The notes beneath the pieces are model-generated. The model saw nothing but the letters and a program-made list of their open reading frames with translations. It was not told the DNA's origin and made no database searches. The position numbers were made by a program, and so were the translations under genes. Shown here piece by piece: positions 1 to 10,014 of a stretch of 64,000 nt of DNA; positions within the stretch are counted from its first letter, which is position 1; the number at the start of each line of letters is the position of its first letter. Origin of the DNA: JAXMAZ01 sp046350115 (GTDB lineage: Bacteria > Planctomycetota > Planctomycetia > Gemmatales > Gemmataceae); contig JAXMAZ010000002.1 in assembly GCA_046350115.1 (NCBI GenBank), positions 310,001 to 374,000 on the forward strand, read 5' to 3'.

Positions 1-32
1 ATGCAGACCGTCAACGAGCCAGTGCGAAACCA

Positions 33-770
33 TCAACCCTTTTCACCAGCCAACCGGGTTCCGCCCGCACGCGGCTCGGACCCGTCCGGGCCGAGGTGGT
101 AGACGAACGTCTGGAACTCCTCCCGCGGCCGGCCGGCGTCCTCCCAGGTGTACGGGTAGCTCCCGAGGTGCCACAGCCGGACCGCGGTGTCGGCGAGGAT
201 CGGTACCCCGGCCTGCCTCGCCCGGTGACAGAAGGCGTAGTCCTCGGCCAGGTACCACCACCCGCCCCCGTCGTCCGCCGCCAAGGGGGCGAAGTACGGG
301 ACCAGCGGCCGGCCGAACCGCTGGTTGCACACCGGCAGCTGGTGGTGCCGGCCGACCGCCTCGTAGGCGCCCCGGCGGGTGAGGCAGAACCCGAGCCCGA
401 CGTACCGCACCTCGACCAGCCCGCCGCCCGTCCCCAGTACCACCTCCCGGGTGCCGGGCAGGAACGAGCAGGCCAGCTCCCGCTTCCCCTTCTTCGGGTA
501 CACCCCGGCCACCACCGGTGCCCCGTGCGACCGCAGCCGGGCCACGTCGGCCGGGTCGAAGGCGATGTCCGCGTCCACCCACAGGAGCTCGTCGAACCCG
601 TCGGCCAGGGCGTCGGTGGCCATCTGGTTGCGGGCCACATCGACTGCCGCGTACCCGTACACCCGGCGGACCGGGTGGCCGAGCCGCTCCAACTCCCGCA
701 GGGCGGCCTCGCAGTCCGGCTCGACCCGGCTGGCGACCGGGACCAGGACGACGCAGGCGGACGGGTCCAT
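33..770 (-). CDS. Glycosyltransferase-like protein (GT-A fold)
   Basis: Predicted protein of 245 residues starting at an ATG at 770. The N-terminus reads VVLVPVASRVEPDCEAAL, followed by VARNQMATDAL and a D-A-D motif at residues 66-68 (LLWVDADIAFDP), the arrangement expected of a GT-A nucleotide-sugar site. A basic patch (PKKGKREL) and an aromatic block (GGGWWYLAEDYAFCHRA) follow. No signal peptide or membrane segment is visible. Proteins of this kind are usually annotated as family-2-like glycosyltransferases in planctomycetes and phages; donor and acceptor are unknown. It is divergent from the RHS gene and has no operon partner in the window. Confidence 0.7.
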   Translation of the reverse strand: MDPSACVVLVPVASRVEPDCEAALRELERLGHPVRRVYGYAAVDVARNQMATDALADGFDELLWVDADIAFDPADVARLRSHGAPVVAGVYPKKGKRELACSFLPGTREVVLGTGGGLVEVRYVGLGFCLTRRGAYEAVGRHHQLPVCNQRFGRPLVPYFAPLAADDGGGWWYLAEDYAFCHRARQAGVPILADTAVRLWHLGSYPYTWEDAGRPREEFQTFVYHLGPDGSEPRAGGTRLAGEKG

Positions 771-960
771 CGGGCGGCCTCGTTGGGGAGCGGTCGCCCC
801 AGCCTACCCGCCGGTCGGCACCCGGCCAACCGCTCCCGCTCGGTGTCGGACAGCCGGGAGCCTTTCCGAACCCTTCCGGATTTGACCGTTGCACCGGTTC
901 GACGGGTTGATTACCCTTGCCGACTCATCGGTCTCGGCTCTCTCCCGCCGGACACTCGCC

Positions 961-3900
961 ATGCACCGTCTCGCCCGCTGGCTGCTCACCCGCCCGCTCG
1001 TCGGCCGCCGCCCCCGCCTGGGGTGCGAGCGGCTGGAGGACCGGGTGGTGCCGGACGGCCGGCCGCTCCCGTTCCCGGTAATCGGGGTCGGCAGCGGGGC
1101 CGGTGGGACCCCCGAGGCCAAGCTGTACGACGCCCTGACCGGGGCGGTGCTGGCCGACGTCACCCCGTTCGGCCCGACCCTCCTCGGCGGGGTGCGGGTG
1201 GCGGCGGCCGACTTCTCCGGCGACGGCTACCCGGACCTGGTGACCGCCGCCGGCCCGGGCGGCGGGCCGCACGTCCGGGTGTTCGACGGCAAGACCGGGC
1301 TGCAGATCCCCGGCCCGCTGGGCAGCTTCTTCGCCTATGACCCGGCCTTCCGGGGCGGCCTGCAGATCGCCGCCGGGGACGTCACCGGGGACGGGGCTGC
1401 GGACCTCATCACCGCGGCCGACGAGGGGGGCGGCCCGCACGTCCAGGTGTTCGACGGGACGACGGGCACCGTCGTGTCCAGCTTCTTCGCGTTCGAGCCC
1501 CAGTTCCGGGGCGGGGTGCGGGTGGCGGTCGGCAACCTGACCGGCGGCCCCCGGTCCCAGCTCGTGCTGGCGGCCGGGGTCGGCGGAGCCCCGCGGGTGC
1601 GCGTGCTCGACCCCGTCACCCTGCAACCCATACCGGGGCCGCTCGGCGACTTTTATGCCGGGGCCAAGGCCGACCGGGGCGGGGTGTTCGTGGCCACCGG
1701 GGATCTGACGGCCGACGTGACCGGGGACGGGCGGCAGGACCTGGTAGTCGGGTCGGGCCTCGGGTCAGCCGCCACGGTGACGGTGTACAGCGGGGCGACC
1801 GGGGCGGTGGTGCAGACCGCCGACCCGGGGTTCGGGGCCGGATACGCCGGCGGGGTGCGGGTGGCCACCGCGTACGTGGACGACGACCCGTACGCCGACG
1901 TGGTGTGCGGCACCGGGGTCGGGGCGGCCCCCCGGGTGCGGACCCTGAGCGGGCAGACCCTGGTCCCGGTGGCCGGTTGGGCGGGCGACTTCGCCCCCGG
2001 GGTGGGCGGGCCGCTCGGAGGGGTGAATGTCGCCGCCAACAACGACCCGCCGCCATTCCACGCCCCGCTGTACAACTACCAGTCCGCCTTCTATCCGACC
2101 GTCGGCCAGTGGCTCCGGATCGGGGTGGACACCCCGGGGGACGGGTTGGACCCCAGCGCCCCGGCCCCGACCGGGACGGTGATGTTCACCTCGGCGGCCA
2201 CCGGGCAGGTGATCGGGGTGGGCACGCTGGTCCCCCGGGGGGGCGGCGGGCACGCCGCCTACGCCGAGGCGCTGGTCCAGGCCGACCAGGGGGTGGGCAC
2301 CCACTTCGGCTGGTACGCCAACTACAGCGGGGACTCGGTCTACGTCGCCTCCAGCTGCACCAGCGACCTGTTCCTCGACCCGACCGTCCAGCCGTGCCCG
2401 GACTGCGCCAGCACCGCGTCCGCCGAATCGGGGGCCGCCCCCCCGCCGGCCAAGACGGCCGGCGGGGTGACGATCGACGGTGGGTTCGCTCTGTCGCGGA
2501 CCGACCTGACCGGCGGGGTCGGGGATCTGCCGGTGGACCAGACCTGGACGTACACCAACCAGCCCCGGCCGTGGGGCGGCAGCGGGGACGGGCCGGTCCC
2601 GGTCGGCGGCGGGTTCAAGCACCTGGTCCAGGTGGACCGGGACGGGCTGTGCATGGGGTACGTCTACAAGGGGGCGATCACCTTCTTCGACTCGTACGGG
2701 GCCCACTTCGACACCGACCCGTTCTACCAGTTCTACCCCCGGGCCAAGGGGCCGGAGCGGCTGTCCGCCGACACCAAGGCGGACGAGTACACGATGATCG
2801 ACGGGCCGGGGAACAAGTACGTGTTCGCGAACGTCGACCCGGGTAAGAGCGCGGTCGCCAAGCTGGTCCGGTTCTACGACACGGCCGGCCACGAGACGGA
2901 CTACACGTACGACTCGTCCGGGAACGTGACCGAGGTGAGCCAGACCACCGGGTCCGGGTCGACGGCGGTGACCGACTCCCTGGTGCCGCTGTCGGGCGGG
3001 TCGGGGGTTCAGCTGCGGCGGCAGGTCGGGACCGGGTCGTGGGCGACGGTCGAGTCGGCCGCGTACACGTACAACTCGGCCGGCCAGCTGCGGACGGCCA
3101 CGGTCAAGGACGCCGCCGGGACCGCCCTGGACACCAGCTACTACCGGTACTACGCCGGCACCGGCGGGGGGTCGGGCAGCGGGTCCGGGTCGGGCGGCGG
3201 GGGCAGCTCGACGGCCGTCCCGGGGAAGCTGAAGTACGCGTTCGGGCCAGCCGCGTACGCCCGGCTGGTGGCCGCCCTGGGGTCGAGCCTCGACACCCTG
3301 ACCGACACCCAGGTGGCCCCGTACGCCGACCACTACTACGCGTACGACTCGGTCGGTCGGGTGACCACCCACACGGCGGCCGGGGAGGGGTGCTCGGCGT
3401 GCACCGGCGGGCAGGGGACGTACACCTACTCGTACGCGGTGGCCGCCCACGCGGCGGCCGGGTCGATGCTGCCGAACACGTGGGTGAAGTCGGTGACCGA
3501 GACCCGGCCGGATGGGACGACGGCCACCTACTATGCCAACGGCAGCGGCCAGCTGCTGCTGGAGGCGGACACCACCGGCGGGCAGACGTGGACCACCTAC
3601 CGCCGCTACGACGACCGGGGGCGGCTGGTGCTGGAGGCCGAGCCGTCGGCCGTCACCGGATTCGACCCGTCCAACCCGGACCTGGTCGGGTACTCGGGCG
3701 GGAACGCCAGCTACCTGGCCGACGCGGCCGGGCTGGTCCTGACATGGGCGTATGCGACGGCCACCACCGCCACCACCACCTCGGCCGGGACGGTGACGGG
3801 ATACCTGACTCAATCCGCCATCCAGCGCGGGGAGACTGGCACACCCGTCCCGCAGGTAGCCCAGACGTACCTGCTGCGGCCGGACGCGGGGGCGGTGGTC

Positions 3901-6900
3901 GCATCCGAAACCCGGTATCGGAACGACGACGGAACTGGGGGGCAGACCACCACCTATAGTTACACCTGGCAGGGGTCGACGGCCGCGGAGGCTTCGGTGA
4001 CGACCACGCTGCCGACGGTAACGACCGGCCAGAACGGGCCGGGGGCGGCCACCTCGACCACCACCGTGTACGACGCGTACGGCCGGCCCATCTGGACGAA
4101 GAACGCGGACGGCTTCCTGACGTACACCGCGTACGACCCCGCCACCGGTGCCGCGACCAAGTCCATCACTGACGTGAACACCACCCAGACGTCGACCTTC
4201 AGCGGGCTGCCGAGCGGGTGGAGTACCCCAACCGGCGGCGGGCTGCACCTGACCACCACCTACGAGGTGGACAACCTCGGTCGCGCCACCAAGGTAACCG
4301 ACCCGGCCGGGCACGAGACGTACACGGTATATGACGATGCAGGCCATGCGGCCCGAACGTACCGGGGGTGGGATCCGGTGGCCAATCTGCCGACCGGGCC
4401 GACCGAGGTGGCCCGGGAGGACCGGGCGGGCGGGTACACTGAGTTGCTCACCATGTCAGCCATTCCGTCGGTATCTGGTGGCCGGCCGACCGGGGCGGAG
4501 GCCATCAGCAGCCTCCAGTCCCTGTCCCGGATCTACCGGAACCTGGCCGGGCAGACGGTGTCTTCGGACGTGTACTACAACCTGTCCGGTCTTACCTATT
4601 CGACGTCGACCACCCTGGGCACTGAGGGGACGAACTTCGACCGCACAAGGTCCGGATACGACTCGGCCGGCCGACCGAACAAGACGGTGTCCCCGGCCGG
4701 GACCATTTATAGGACCGAGTACGACGGGTTGGACCGGCCGGTCAGCGAGTGGGTCGGCACCGACGACACCCCGACCACCGGTTACTGGTCGCCGGCCAAC
4801 CTGGCCGGGACGAACATGGTCCGGGTGCGGGCGTACGAGTACGACGGGGGCGGGGTCGGGGACTCCACCCTGACCACGGTGACCGACTCCCCCGGGCTGG
4901 GGGCAGCGGACCGGGTGACCCGGGCGTGGTACGACTGGCGGGACCGGCAGGTGGCCGTCAAGGGCGGGCTGCAGGGGTCGGAGGGGACCGGGGTCAACCG
5001 GCCGCTCATCTACACCCAACTGGACAACCTGGGGCAGGCGGTCAGCGTCGAGCGGTACGACGCCGACGGGATCACGCCAACCAGCACGGGCGGGGTGCCG
5101 GACCGGCCGTCGTCGTCCCTGCTGCGGGCCAAGACGGTCGTCAGCACCGACGAGCTGGGCCGGGCGTACCGCACCCAGACGCACTCCGTCGACCCGTCCA
5201 CCGGGACGGTGTCCACGTCCGCCTTGACCACCGGCGTGTGGTTCGACCAGAGGGGGAACGTCGTCAAGACGGCGGCCCCGGGCGGGCTGGTCGAGAAGAC
5301 CAGCTACGACGGGGCTGGGCGGGTGACGGCTAGTTACACCACCGACGGGGGCGGGGACTCGGGCTGGTCGGACGCCCTGACGGTGACCGGGGACACGGTG
5401 CTTTCCCAGGCCGAGTTCATCTACGACGCCAACGGGAACGTGTTGCTGACGACCACCCGGGACCGGTTCCACGACGCCACCGGGACCGGCGCACTCGGCA
5501 CCCCGTCGACCGGGGTGGCCGCCCGGGTCAGCTATTCGGCCGCGTACTACGACCTGGTCGACCGGCCGACCGCGGCCGTGGACGTGGGCACCAACGGCGG
5601 GTCGGCCTACACCCGGCCAGCATCCGTGCCCGGCCGGACGGACTCGGCCCTGGTATCGAGCGTCGTATATGACGCGGCCGGCCGGGTCTGGAAGACGACC
5701 GACCCCCGGGGGATCGAGAATCGGACCGAGTACGACGCCGAAGGGCGGTCAACGCGGGACATCGAGAACTACGTCGACGGGACGGTGTCGGACGAAGACG
5801 ACAAGACGACCGAGTACACCTACGGGCCGGCCGGGCGGACCAGCCTGACCGCCCGGCTGACCGGGGGCGGGTCGCAGACGACACAGTGGGTATACGGGGT
5901 GACCCAGTCCGGCGGGAGCGGGCTCGACTCGAACGACCTCGTGGGGGCGACCCGGTGGCCGGACCCGTCGACCGGGGCGGCCAGCAGCGGCCAGCAGGAC
6001 ACGGTCACCGTCGACGCCCTGGGCGAGCCGGCCACCAGCACCGACCGGAACGGCAGCACCCACACGTACACGTACGACGTACTCGGGCGGCGAACGGCGG
6101 ACGCGGTGACGGCGCTGGGCAGCGGGGTGGACGGGGCGGTCCGGCGGATCGAGGCGGGCTATGATGGGCAGGGGAACGTGGCCCTCGTCACCAGCTTCGA
6201 CGCGGCGTCCGGCGGGTCGATCGTGAACCAGGTGCAGCGGGACTACAACGGGCTCGGCCAACTGACCAGCGAGTGGCAGTCCCACTCCGGGGCGGTGGGG
6301 GGCGGCACCCCGCGGGTGCAGTACGCGTACACCGAGATGGCCGGCGGGGCCAACCACTCCCGGCTCACGTCGGTGACCTACCCGAACGGGCGGGTCGTCA
6401 ACTACACGTACTCGTCCGGACTGAACGATACGATCAGCCGGCTGTCGTCGCTCACCGACTCGGGCACCACACTCGAAAGCTACGACTTCCTGGGGGTGGA
6501 CCTGGCCGTCCGCCGGGCCCACCCGCAGCCCGGGGTTGACCTCACCTACATCAAGCAAACGGGCGAGTCGACCGGGGACGCCGGGGACCAATACACGGGA
6601 TTGGACCGGTTCGGCCGGGTGGCCGACCAGCGGTGGCTGGCCTCCAGCTCCGGCACCGCCGTGGACCGGCACCAGTACGGGTACGACCGGGACTCCAACC
6701 GGACGTACCGGGACGACCTGGTGAACACCGCCTTCGGGGAGCTGTACTCCTACGACGGGCTGGGCCAGCTGGCGTCGTTCGACCGGGGCACCCTGAACGG
6801 GACCAAGACCGGCCTGACCGGGTCGGCCTCCCGGTCCCAGAGCTGGGACTACGACGCGCAGGGCAACTGGGACAGCATCACCACGAACGGGACCGCCCAG

Positions 6901-8328
6901 ACCCGGAGCCACAACAAGCAGAACGAGGTGACGGCGGTCAGCAGTGCGACCTCGCCGACGTTCGACGCGAACGGGAACCTGACGACGGGCGAGGCCGGCA
7001 AGCAGTACGGGTACGACGCCTGGAACCGGCTGGTGGCGGTGAAGACCAGCGGCGGCACGACGCTCGTGACGTACGCGTACGACGGGCTGTTCCGCCGGGT
7101 GTCGGACACGGCCTCGTCGGTCACGACCGACCTGTACTACTCGGCCGCGTGGCAGGTGCTGGAGGAGCGGCAGAGCGGGGCGGCGAAGACCCAGTACGTC
7201 TGGAGTCCGGTGTACGTGGACGCCCTGGTCGAGCGGGACCGGGACGCCGACGGGTCGAGCGGGACCGGGCCGGGCGGGCTGGAGGAGCGGCTGTACGCCG
7301 TCCAGGACGCCAACTGGAACGTGACCGCCCTGGTCAACACCTCGGGGACGGTGGTCGAGCGGTACGCCTACGACCCGTTCGGGGCGGTGACCGTGCTGGA
7401 CGCCAGCTACGGCGGCCGGAGCGGGTCGAGCTACGCCTGGGTTGTCGGGTTCCAGGGGCTGCGGCAGAGTGCCGTCAGCGGGCTGGACGAGGCCAGAATG
7501 CGTTGGTATTCGCCTGCATTGGGCCGATGGTCGACCTTGGACCCCCTCGAATACGACTCAGGCCAGGTAAACCTGTTCAGTTTTGTAAGCAATAATGCCA
7601 TCGGCCTCACCGACCCGTCAGGCTTGTGGGCTCCGCTATCGAAACCGAAATGGATTCAGATTCTTCGGGAGACTGGCTATTTGACGGCTGGGATGTCGGA
7701 CGGCCTTGTGGAAGATCGAGCAGGCAAGGCGTTCCAGAGGCATGTTGGACTCTCCTTGAAGCTTGAGGAAAACGATAAGGCGTACCCAACTGGACATAAC
7801 CAGCCCGGATTTGTTGTTCCTGACTTCGTGAAAGACGGCATTGCCAGATTACACAAGGGGCTGTTCACTGGTAGAATCATTATTACCTATCTAAACCGCC
7901 TCATCTGGATCGAGGCCAAGTTGCAAGCGAGGCCCATCATTCTTAGCCAAGATAATGGGCAGTACCAAGTTCGAGGATTTATCGATGCGCTAGCATTCCG
8001 AAAGGCGCAGCTTGATGCGGCATACACAGGTTCCGATCCTGAGATCCACGAACTGCAACGTACCCCCATGCTCGTATTTGTGCATAACTCAGATACGCAA
8101 GTTGCATGGGGTGTCACACGATACGCGACTCAGCGCAACGTGTTCCTGTTCGATTCTGTGGCCGAATGGGAGTGTCGCAACGGAGTGTACTGGTTCAAGG
8201 TTCCGAAAGCGAAAGAGCTAAACTTTAGAGCACTGTACGCTAGGAATAGATTGCCACAGTGGATACCTCTCCAGCTTCCAACTCCCGTTGACGAGGGGAG
8301 GCCGGTTGAGGTCAGGAGGTATAGCTGA
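961..8328 (+). CDS. Giant RHS/YD-repeat protein with FG-GAP N-terminus and PD-(D/E)xK nuclease-like C-terminus
   Basis: Predicted cell-surface polymorphic toxin of 2,455 residues. I chose the ATG at 961 (MHRLARWLLTRP) over an upstream TTG at 889. The N-terminus has the planctomycete motif ERLEDRVVP (about residues 22-30). Residues 40-350 hold repeated FG-GAP-like blades such as GDGAADLITAADEGGGPHV. Residues 550-2,180 are YD/RHS repeats. The core closes with PLEYDSGQVNLFSFVSNNA and GLTDPSGLW (about 2,195-2,224). After this boundary GC falls sharply and the sequence is unlike the rest. The roughly 230-residue tip contains VVPDF (Asp near 2,288) and IWIEAKLQ (Glu 2,318, Lys 2,320), the spacing of a PD-(D/E)xK nuclease. 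The RHS shell is certain; the toxin activity is inferred. Confidence 0.9.
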   Translation: MHRLARWLLTRPLVGRRPRLGCERLEDRVVPDGRPLPFPVIGVGSGAGGTPEAKLYDALTGAVLADVTPFGPTLLGGVRVAAADFSGDGYPDLVTAAGPGGGPHVRVFDGKTGLQIPGPLGSFFAYDPAFRGGLQIAAGDVTGDGAADLITAADEGGGPHVQVFDGTTGTVVSSFFAFEPQFRGGVRVAVGNLTGGPRSQLVLAAGVGGAPRVRVLDPVTLQPIPGPLGDFYAGAKADRGGVFVATGDLTADVTGDGRQDLVVGSGLGSAATVTVYSGATGAVVQTADPGFGAGYAGGVRVATAYVDDDPYADVVCGTGVGAAPRVRTLSGQTLVPVAGWAGDFAPGVGGPLGGVNVAANNDPPPFHAPLYNYQSAFYPTVGQWLRIGVDTPGDGLDPSAPAPTGTVMFTSAATGQVIGVGTLVPRGGGGHAAYAEALVQADQGVGTHFGWYANYSGDSVYVASSCTSDLFLDPTVQPCPDCASTASAESGAAPPPAKTAGGVTIDGGFALSRTDLTGGVGDLPVDQTWTYTNQPRPWGGSGDGPVPVGGGFKHLVQVDRDGLCMGYVYKGAITFFDSYGAHFDTDPFYQFYPRAKGPERLSADTKADEYTMIDGPGNKYVFANVDPGKSAVAKLVRFYDTAGHETDYTYDSSGNVTEVSQTTGSGSTAVTDSLVPLSGGSGVQLRRQVGTGSWATVESAAYTYNSAGQLRTATVKDAAGTALDTSYYRYYAGTGGGSGSGSGSGGGGSSTAVPGKLKYAFGPAAYARLVAALGSSLDTLTDTQVAPYADHYYAYDSVGRVTTHTAAGEGCSACTGGQGTYTYSYAVAAHAAAGSMLPNTWVKSVTETRPDGTTATYYANGSGQLLLEADTTGGQTWTTYRRYDDRGRLVLEAEPSAVTGFDPSNPDLVGYSGGNASYLADAAGLVLTWAYATATTATTTSAGTVTGYLTQSAIQRGETGTPVPQVAQTYLLRPDAGAVVASETRYRNDDGTGGQTTTYSYTWQGSTAAEASVTTTLPTVTTGQNGPGAATSTTTVYDAYGRPIWTKNADGFLTYTAYDPATGAATKSITDVNTTQTSTFSGLPSGWSTPTGGGLHLTTTYEVDNLGRATKVTDPAGHETYTVYDDAGHAARTYRGWDPVANLPTGPTEVAREDRAGGYTELLTMSAIPSVSGGRPTGAEAISSLQSLSRIYRNLAGQTVSSDVYYNLSGLTYSTSTTLGTEGTNFDRTRSGYDSAGRPNKTVSPAGTIYRTEYDGLDRPVSEWVGTDDTPTTGYWSPANLAGTNMVRVRAYEYDGGGVGDSTLTTVTDSPGLGAADRVTRAWYDWRDRQVAVKGGLQGSEGTGVNRPLIYTQLDNLGQAVSVERYDADGITPTSTGGVPDRPSSSLLRAKTVVSTDELGRAYRTQTHSVDPSTGTVSTSALTTGVWFDQRGNVVKTAAPGGLVEKTSYDGAGRVTASYTTDGGGDSGWSDALTVTGDTVLSQAEFIYDANGNVLLTTTRDRFHDATGTGALGTPSTGVAARVSYSAAYYDLVDRPTAAVDVGTNGGSAYTRPASVPGRTDSALVSSVVYDAAGRVWKTTDPRGIENRTEYDAEGRSTRDIENYVDGTVSDEDDKTTEYTYGPAGRTSLTARLTGGGSQTTQWVYGVTQSGGSGLDSNDLVGATRWPDPSTGAASSGQQDTVTVDALGEPATSTDRNGSTHTYTYDVLGRRTADAVTALGSGVDGAVRRIEAGYDGQGNVALVTSFDAASGGSIVNQVQRDYNGLGQLTSEWQSHSGAVGGGTPRVQYAYTEMAGGANHSRLTSVTYPNGRVVNYTYSSGLNDTISRLSSLTDSGTTLESYDFLGVDLAVRRAHPQPGVDLTYIKQTGESTGDAGDQYTGLDRFGRVADQRWLASSSGTAVDRHQYGYDRDSNRTYRDDLVNTAFGELYSYDGLGQLASFDRGTLNGTKTGLTGSASRSQSWDYDAQGNWDSITTNGTAQTRSHNKQNEVTAVSSATSPTFDANGNLTTGEAGKQYGYDAWNRLVAVKTSGGTTLVTYAYDGLFRRVSDTASSVTTDLYYSAAWQVLEERQSGAAKTQYVWSPVYVDALVERDRDADGSSGTGPGGLEERLYAVQDANWNVTALVNTSGTVVERYAYDPFGAVTVLDASYGGRSGSSYAWVVGFQGLRQSAVSGLDEARMRWYSPALGRWSTLDPLEYDSGQVNLFSFVSNNAIGLTDPSGLWAPLSKPKWIQILRETGYLTAGMSDGLVEDRAGKAFQRHVGLSLKLEENDKAYPTGHNQPGFVVPDFVKDGIARLHKGLFTGRIIITYLNRLIWIEAKLQARPIILSQDNGQYQVRGFIDALAFRKAQLDAAYTGSDPEIHELQRTPMLVFVHNSDTQVAWGVTRYATQRNVFLFDSVAEWECRNGVYWFKVPKAKELNFRALYARNRLPQWIPLQLPTPVDEGRPVEVRRYS

Positions 8329-8484
8329 GCGTTACGACGCAGTGTCAATCGCTCCACTCGCATATAGCTGCGATACTGTGTCACTTGTAGGTTGGTAGCA
8401 TGGCTATTGTAATTGGTCAATTGCATTGTGGCATGGCGGCCTATTGCACTGACGATCACTAGACACAATTAATATCACATAAAT

Positions 8485-8841
8485 ATGTATTATATATACA
8501 TCGGCCCGATGTGCGAGTTTGCTAGCGAATCGAATGAATATTTACTCGATGAAGATGTACTTGATATGGGTGATATGATCATTGACAACATAGGCAATAA
8601 TGGTGACAATATAACATACTACGTAATGCCGGGCGATGAGTCACGAGCTCTTCTTGACTGTGTATTCGTATATGACTATTATTTTTTTGCATCGTATTTT
8701 CCTCCATTCTCTTTGGCCCAGCAAAAGCGATCAACACGATCATTTAAGACGTTGTGCAATATTTCGATTCAGTCGGTGGCCAGATTGACAGATGTCAAAG
8801 GTAAAGTGGTATTTGGTACTCTCGTCTGGTCTAGGAGATAA
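8485..8841 (+). CDS. AT-rich small protein, candidate immunity protein for the RHS tip
   Basis: Predicted acidic protein of 118 residues starting MYYIYIGPMCEFASESNEYL, 156 bp downstream of the RHS stop. It is the most AT-rich gene in the window, even lower in GC than the RHS tip, as expected of a toxin/immunity pair swapped in together. I recognise no family. Position, size, acidity and composition fit an immunity protein. Its end overlaps the stop of the IS66 tnpA remnant on the other strand by about 11 bases, so transposon debris abuts the module. No strong ribosome binding site is visible, so a chance ORF cannot be excluded. Confidence 0.5.
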   Translation: MYYIYIGPMCEFASESNEYLLDEDVLDMGDMIIDNIGNNGDNITYYVMPGDESRALLDCVFVYDYYFFASYFPPFSLAQQKRSTRSFKTLCNISIQSVARLTDVKGKVVFGTLVWSRR

Positions 8842-9115
8842 TTAATTTATCTACGCTTACCTCGACTTGTGCAGTTCCTCCGGCCGTCCCGTCAGTAGCA
8901 TGGTGACTCTCTCGCCTGTCGTCGCAGGTCACGGACGGCCGGCCCGGCTCCCGATCACGGGCGCCGATCTCCTGTCGCCAGAAGTAAAAGGCGGTCTCGG
9001 CCAGTCGGTGCCGCGAACAGAAGTCGCGGATGTTGAGACCGGACGACTCGAATCGGGCCAGGGTCCGCCGCCAGAACTGTTCCTTCTTCGGGTCGCGGGG
9101 GAGGACGCGGGGCAC
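8831..9115 (-). pseudogene. tnpA: IS66-family TnpA remnant
   Basis: The frame encodes MPRVLPRDPKKEQFWRRTLA, then FESSGLNIRDFCSRHRLAET and AFYFWRQEIGARD, the helix-turn-helix region of the small IS66 TnpA protein. The C-terminus loses similarity and ends in SVDKLIIS where the AT-rich region begins, so the gene looks truncated. No tnpB or tnpC follows. Bases around 9148-9190 (minus strand) resemble the outer end of the neighbouring complete IS66 element, including a shared GTACGATGC, so this appears to be a second, deleted IS66 copy lying end to end with it. Confidence 0.65.
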
Positions 9116-10014
9116 GGGACGGCACCTCGGGTAGGTGCCGCATCGTACCTCGTCAGGTCAACGTGTCTCTCGCCGGACGGATACGCTACGCCCGCTCGGC
9201 GGATCGTAAGTGTCCGGCGACGCCTCTGGTGGTGTAGGGTCGTCCGCAATTCGGGTGTCGTTCAGCGTCCGAGATGGGTCGCCGCCCAGACATCAGGCAG
9301 GAAGGGAGACAGGTCGGCCCCGGCCGGGACGGCCGGCAGCCGGTCGAACAGGTCGCGGAGGTATGCCCAGGCGTTGAGGCCATGGCGCTTGGCCGACGCG
9401 CACACGCTCAGCAGGACGGCCGCCGTCGCCAGCCCGCCGTCACCCCCCACGAACAGCCAGTTGCGGCGGCCGACGGCCAGCGGCCGGACCGCCCGCTCGG
9501 CCGGGCCGTTGTCGATCGCCAGCCGGCCGTCGGTCACGTACCGGGTGAGGCTCGGCCACCCGTTCCGGGCGTAGGCGATCGCCGCCCCGAGCGGGCTCTT
9601 CGGCCGGGCCGTCCGGGATTCGATGTCCAGCCAGCCGGCGAACCGGTCGAGGACTGGCCCGGCGCGGGTCCGGCGGCCCTCGGCCAGTGCGTCGCCGACC
9701 AGACCGGTGTCGGCGAGGGCCCGCTCGACGGCGTACAGGGTGCGGATCAGCGCCAACGCCTCGCCCGCCTTGGCCGGGTCGGACTGTTGGGCCTCCACGA
9801 AGCCACGCCGGGCGTGCATCCAGCAGCCGACGTGGCGGACCCCGCCGTGGACCCCGTTGTACCCGGCGTAGGCGTCGGCCTGGACGTACCCGGTGTACCC
9901 GGCCAGGAACGCCTCGGGGTACTCCTTCCCGCGGCCGGGGGTCAGGTCGAACACGGTGTACGGGTTCGACCCGCCGCCCAGGTATGATCTTCCCCACGGA
10001 AAGTGGACAGGGCG

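Noticed and set aside
1765..4347. 860-codon minus-strand ORF inside the RHS gene
   Set aside because: Shadow of a GC-rich gene; composition dominated by Arg, Pro, Gly and Val with no domain, opposite a frame with clear RHS and FG-GAP motifs.
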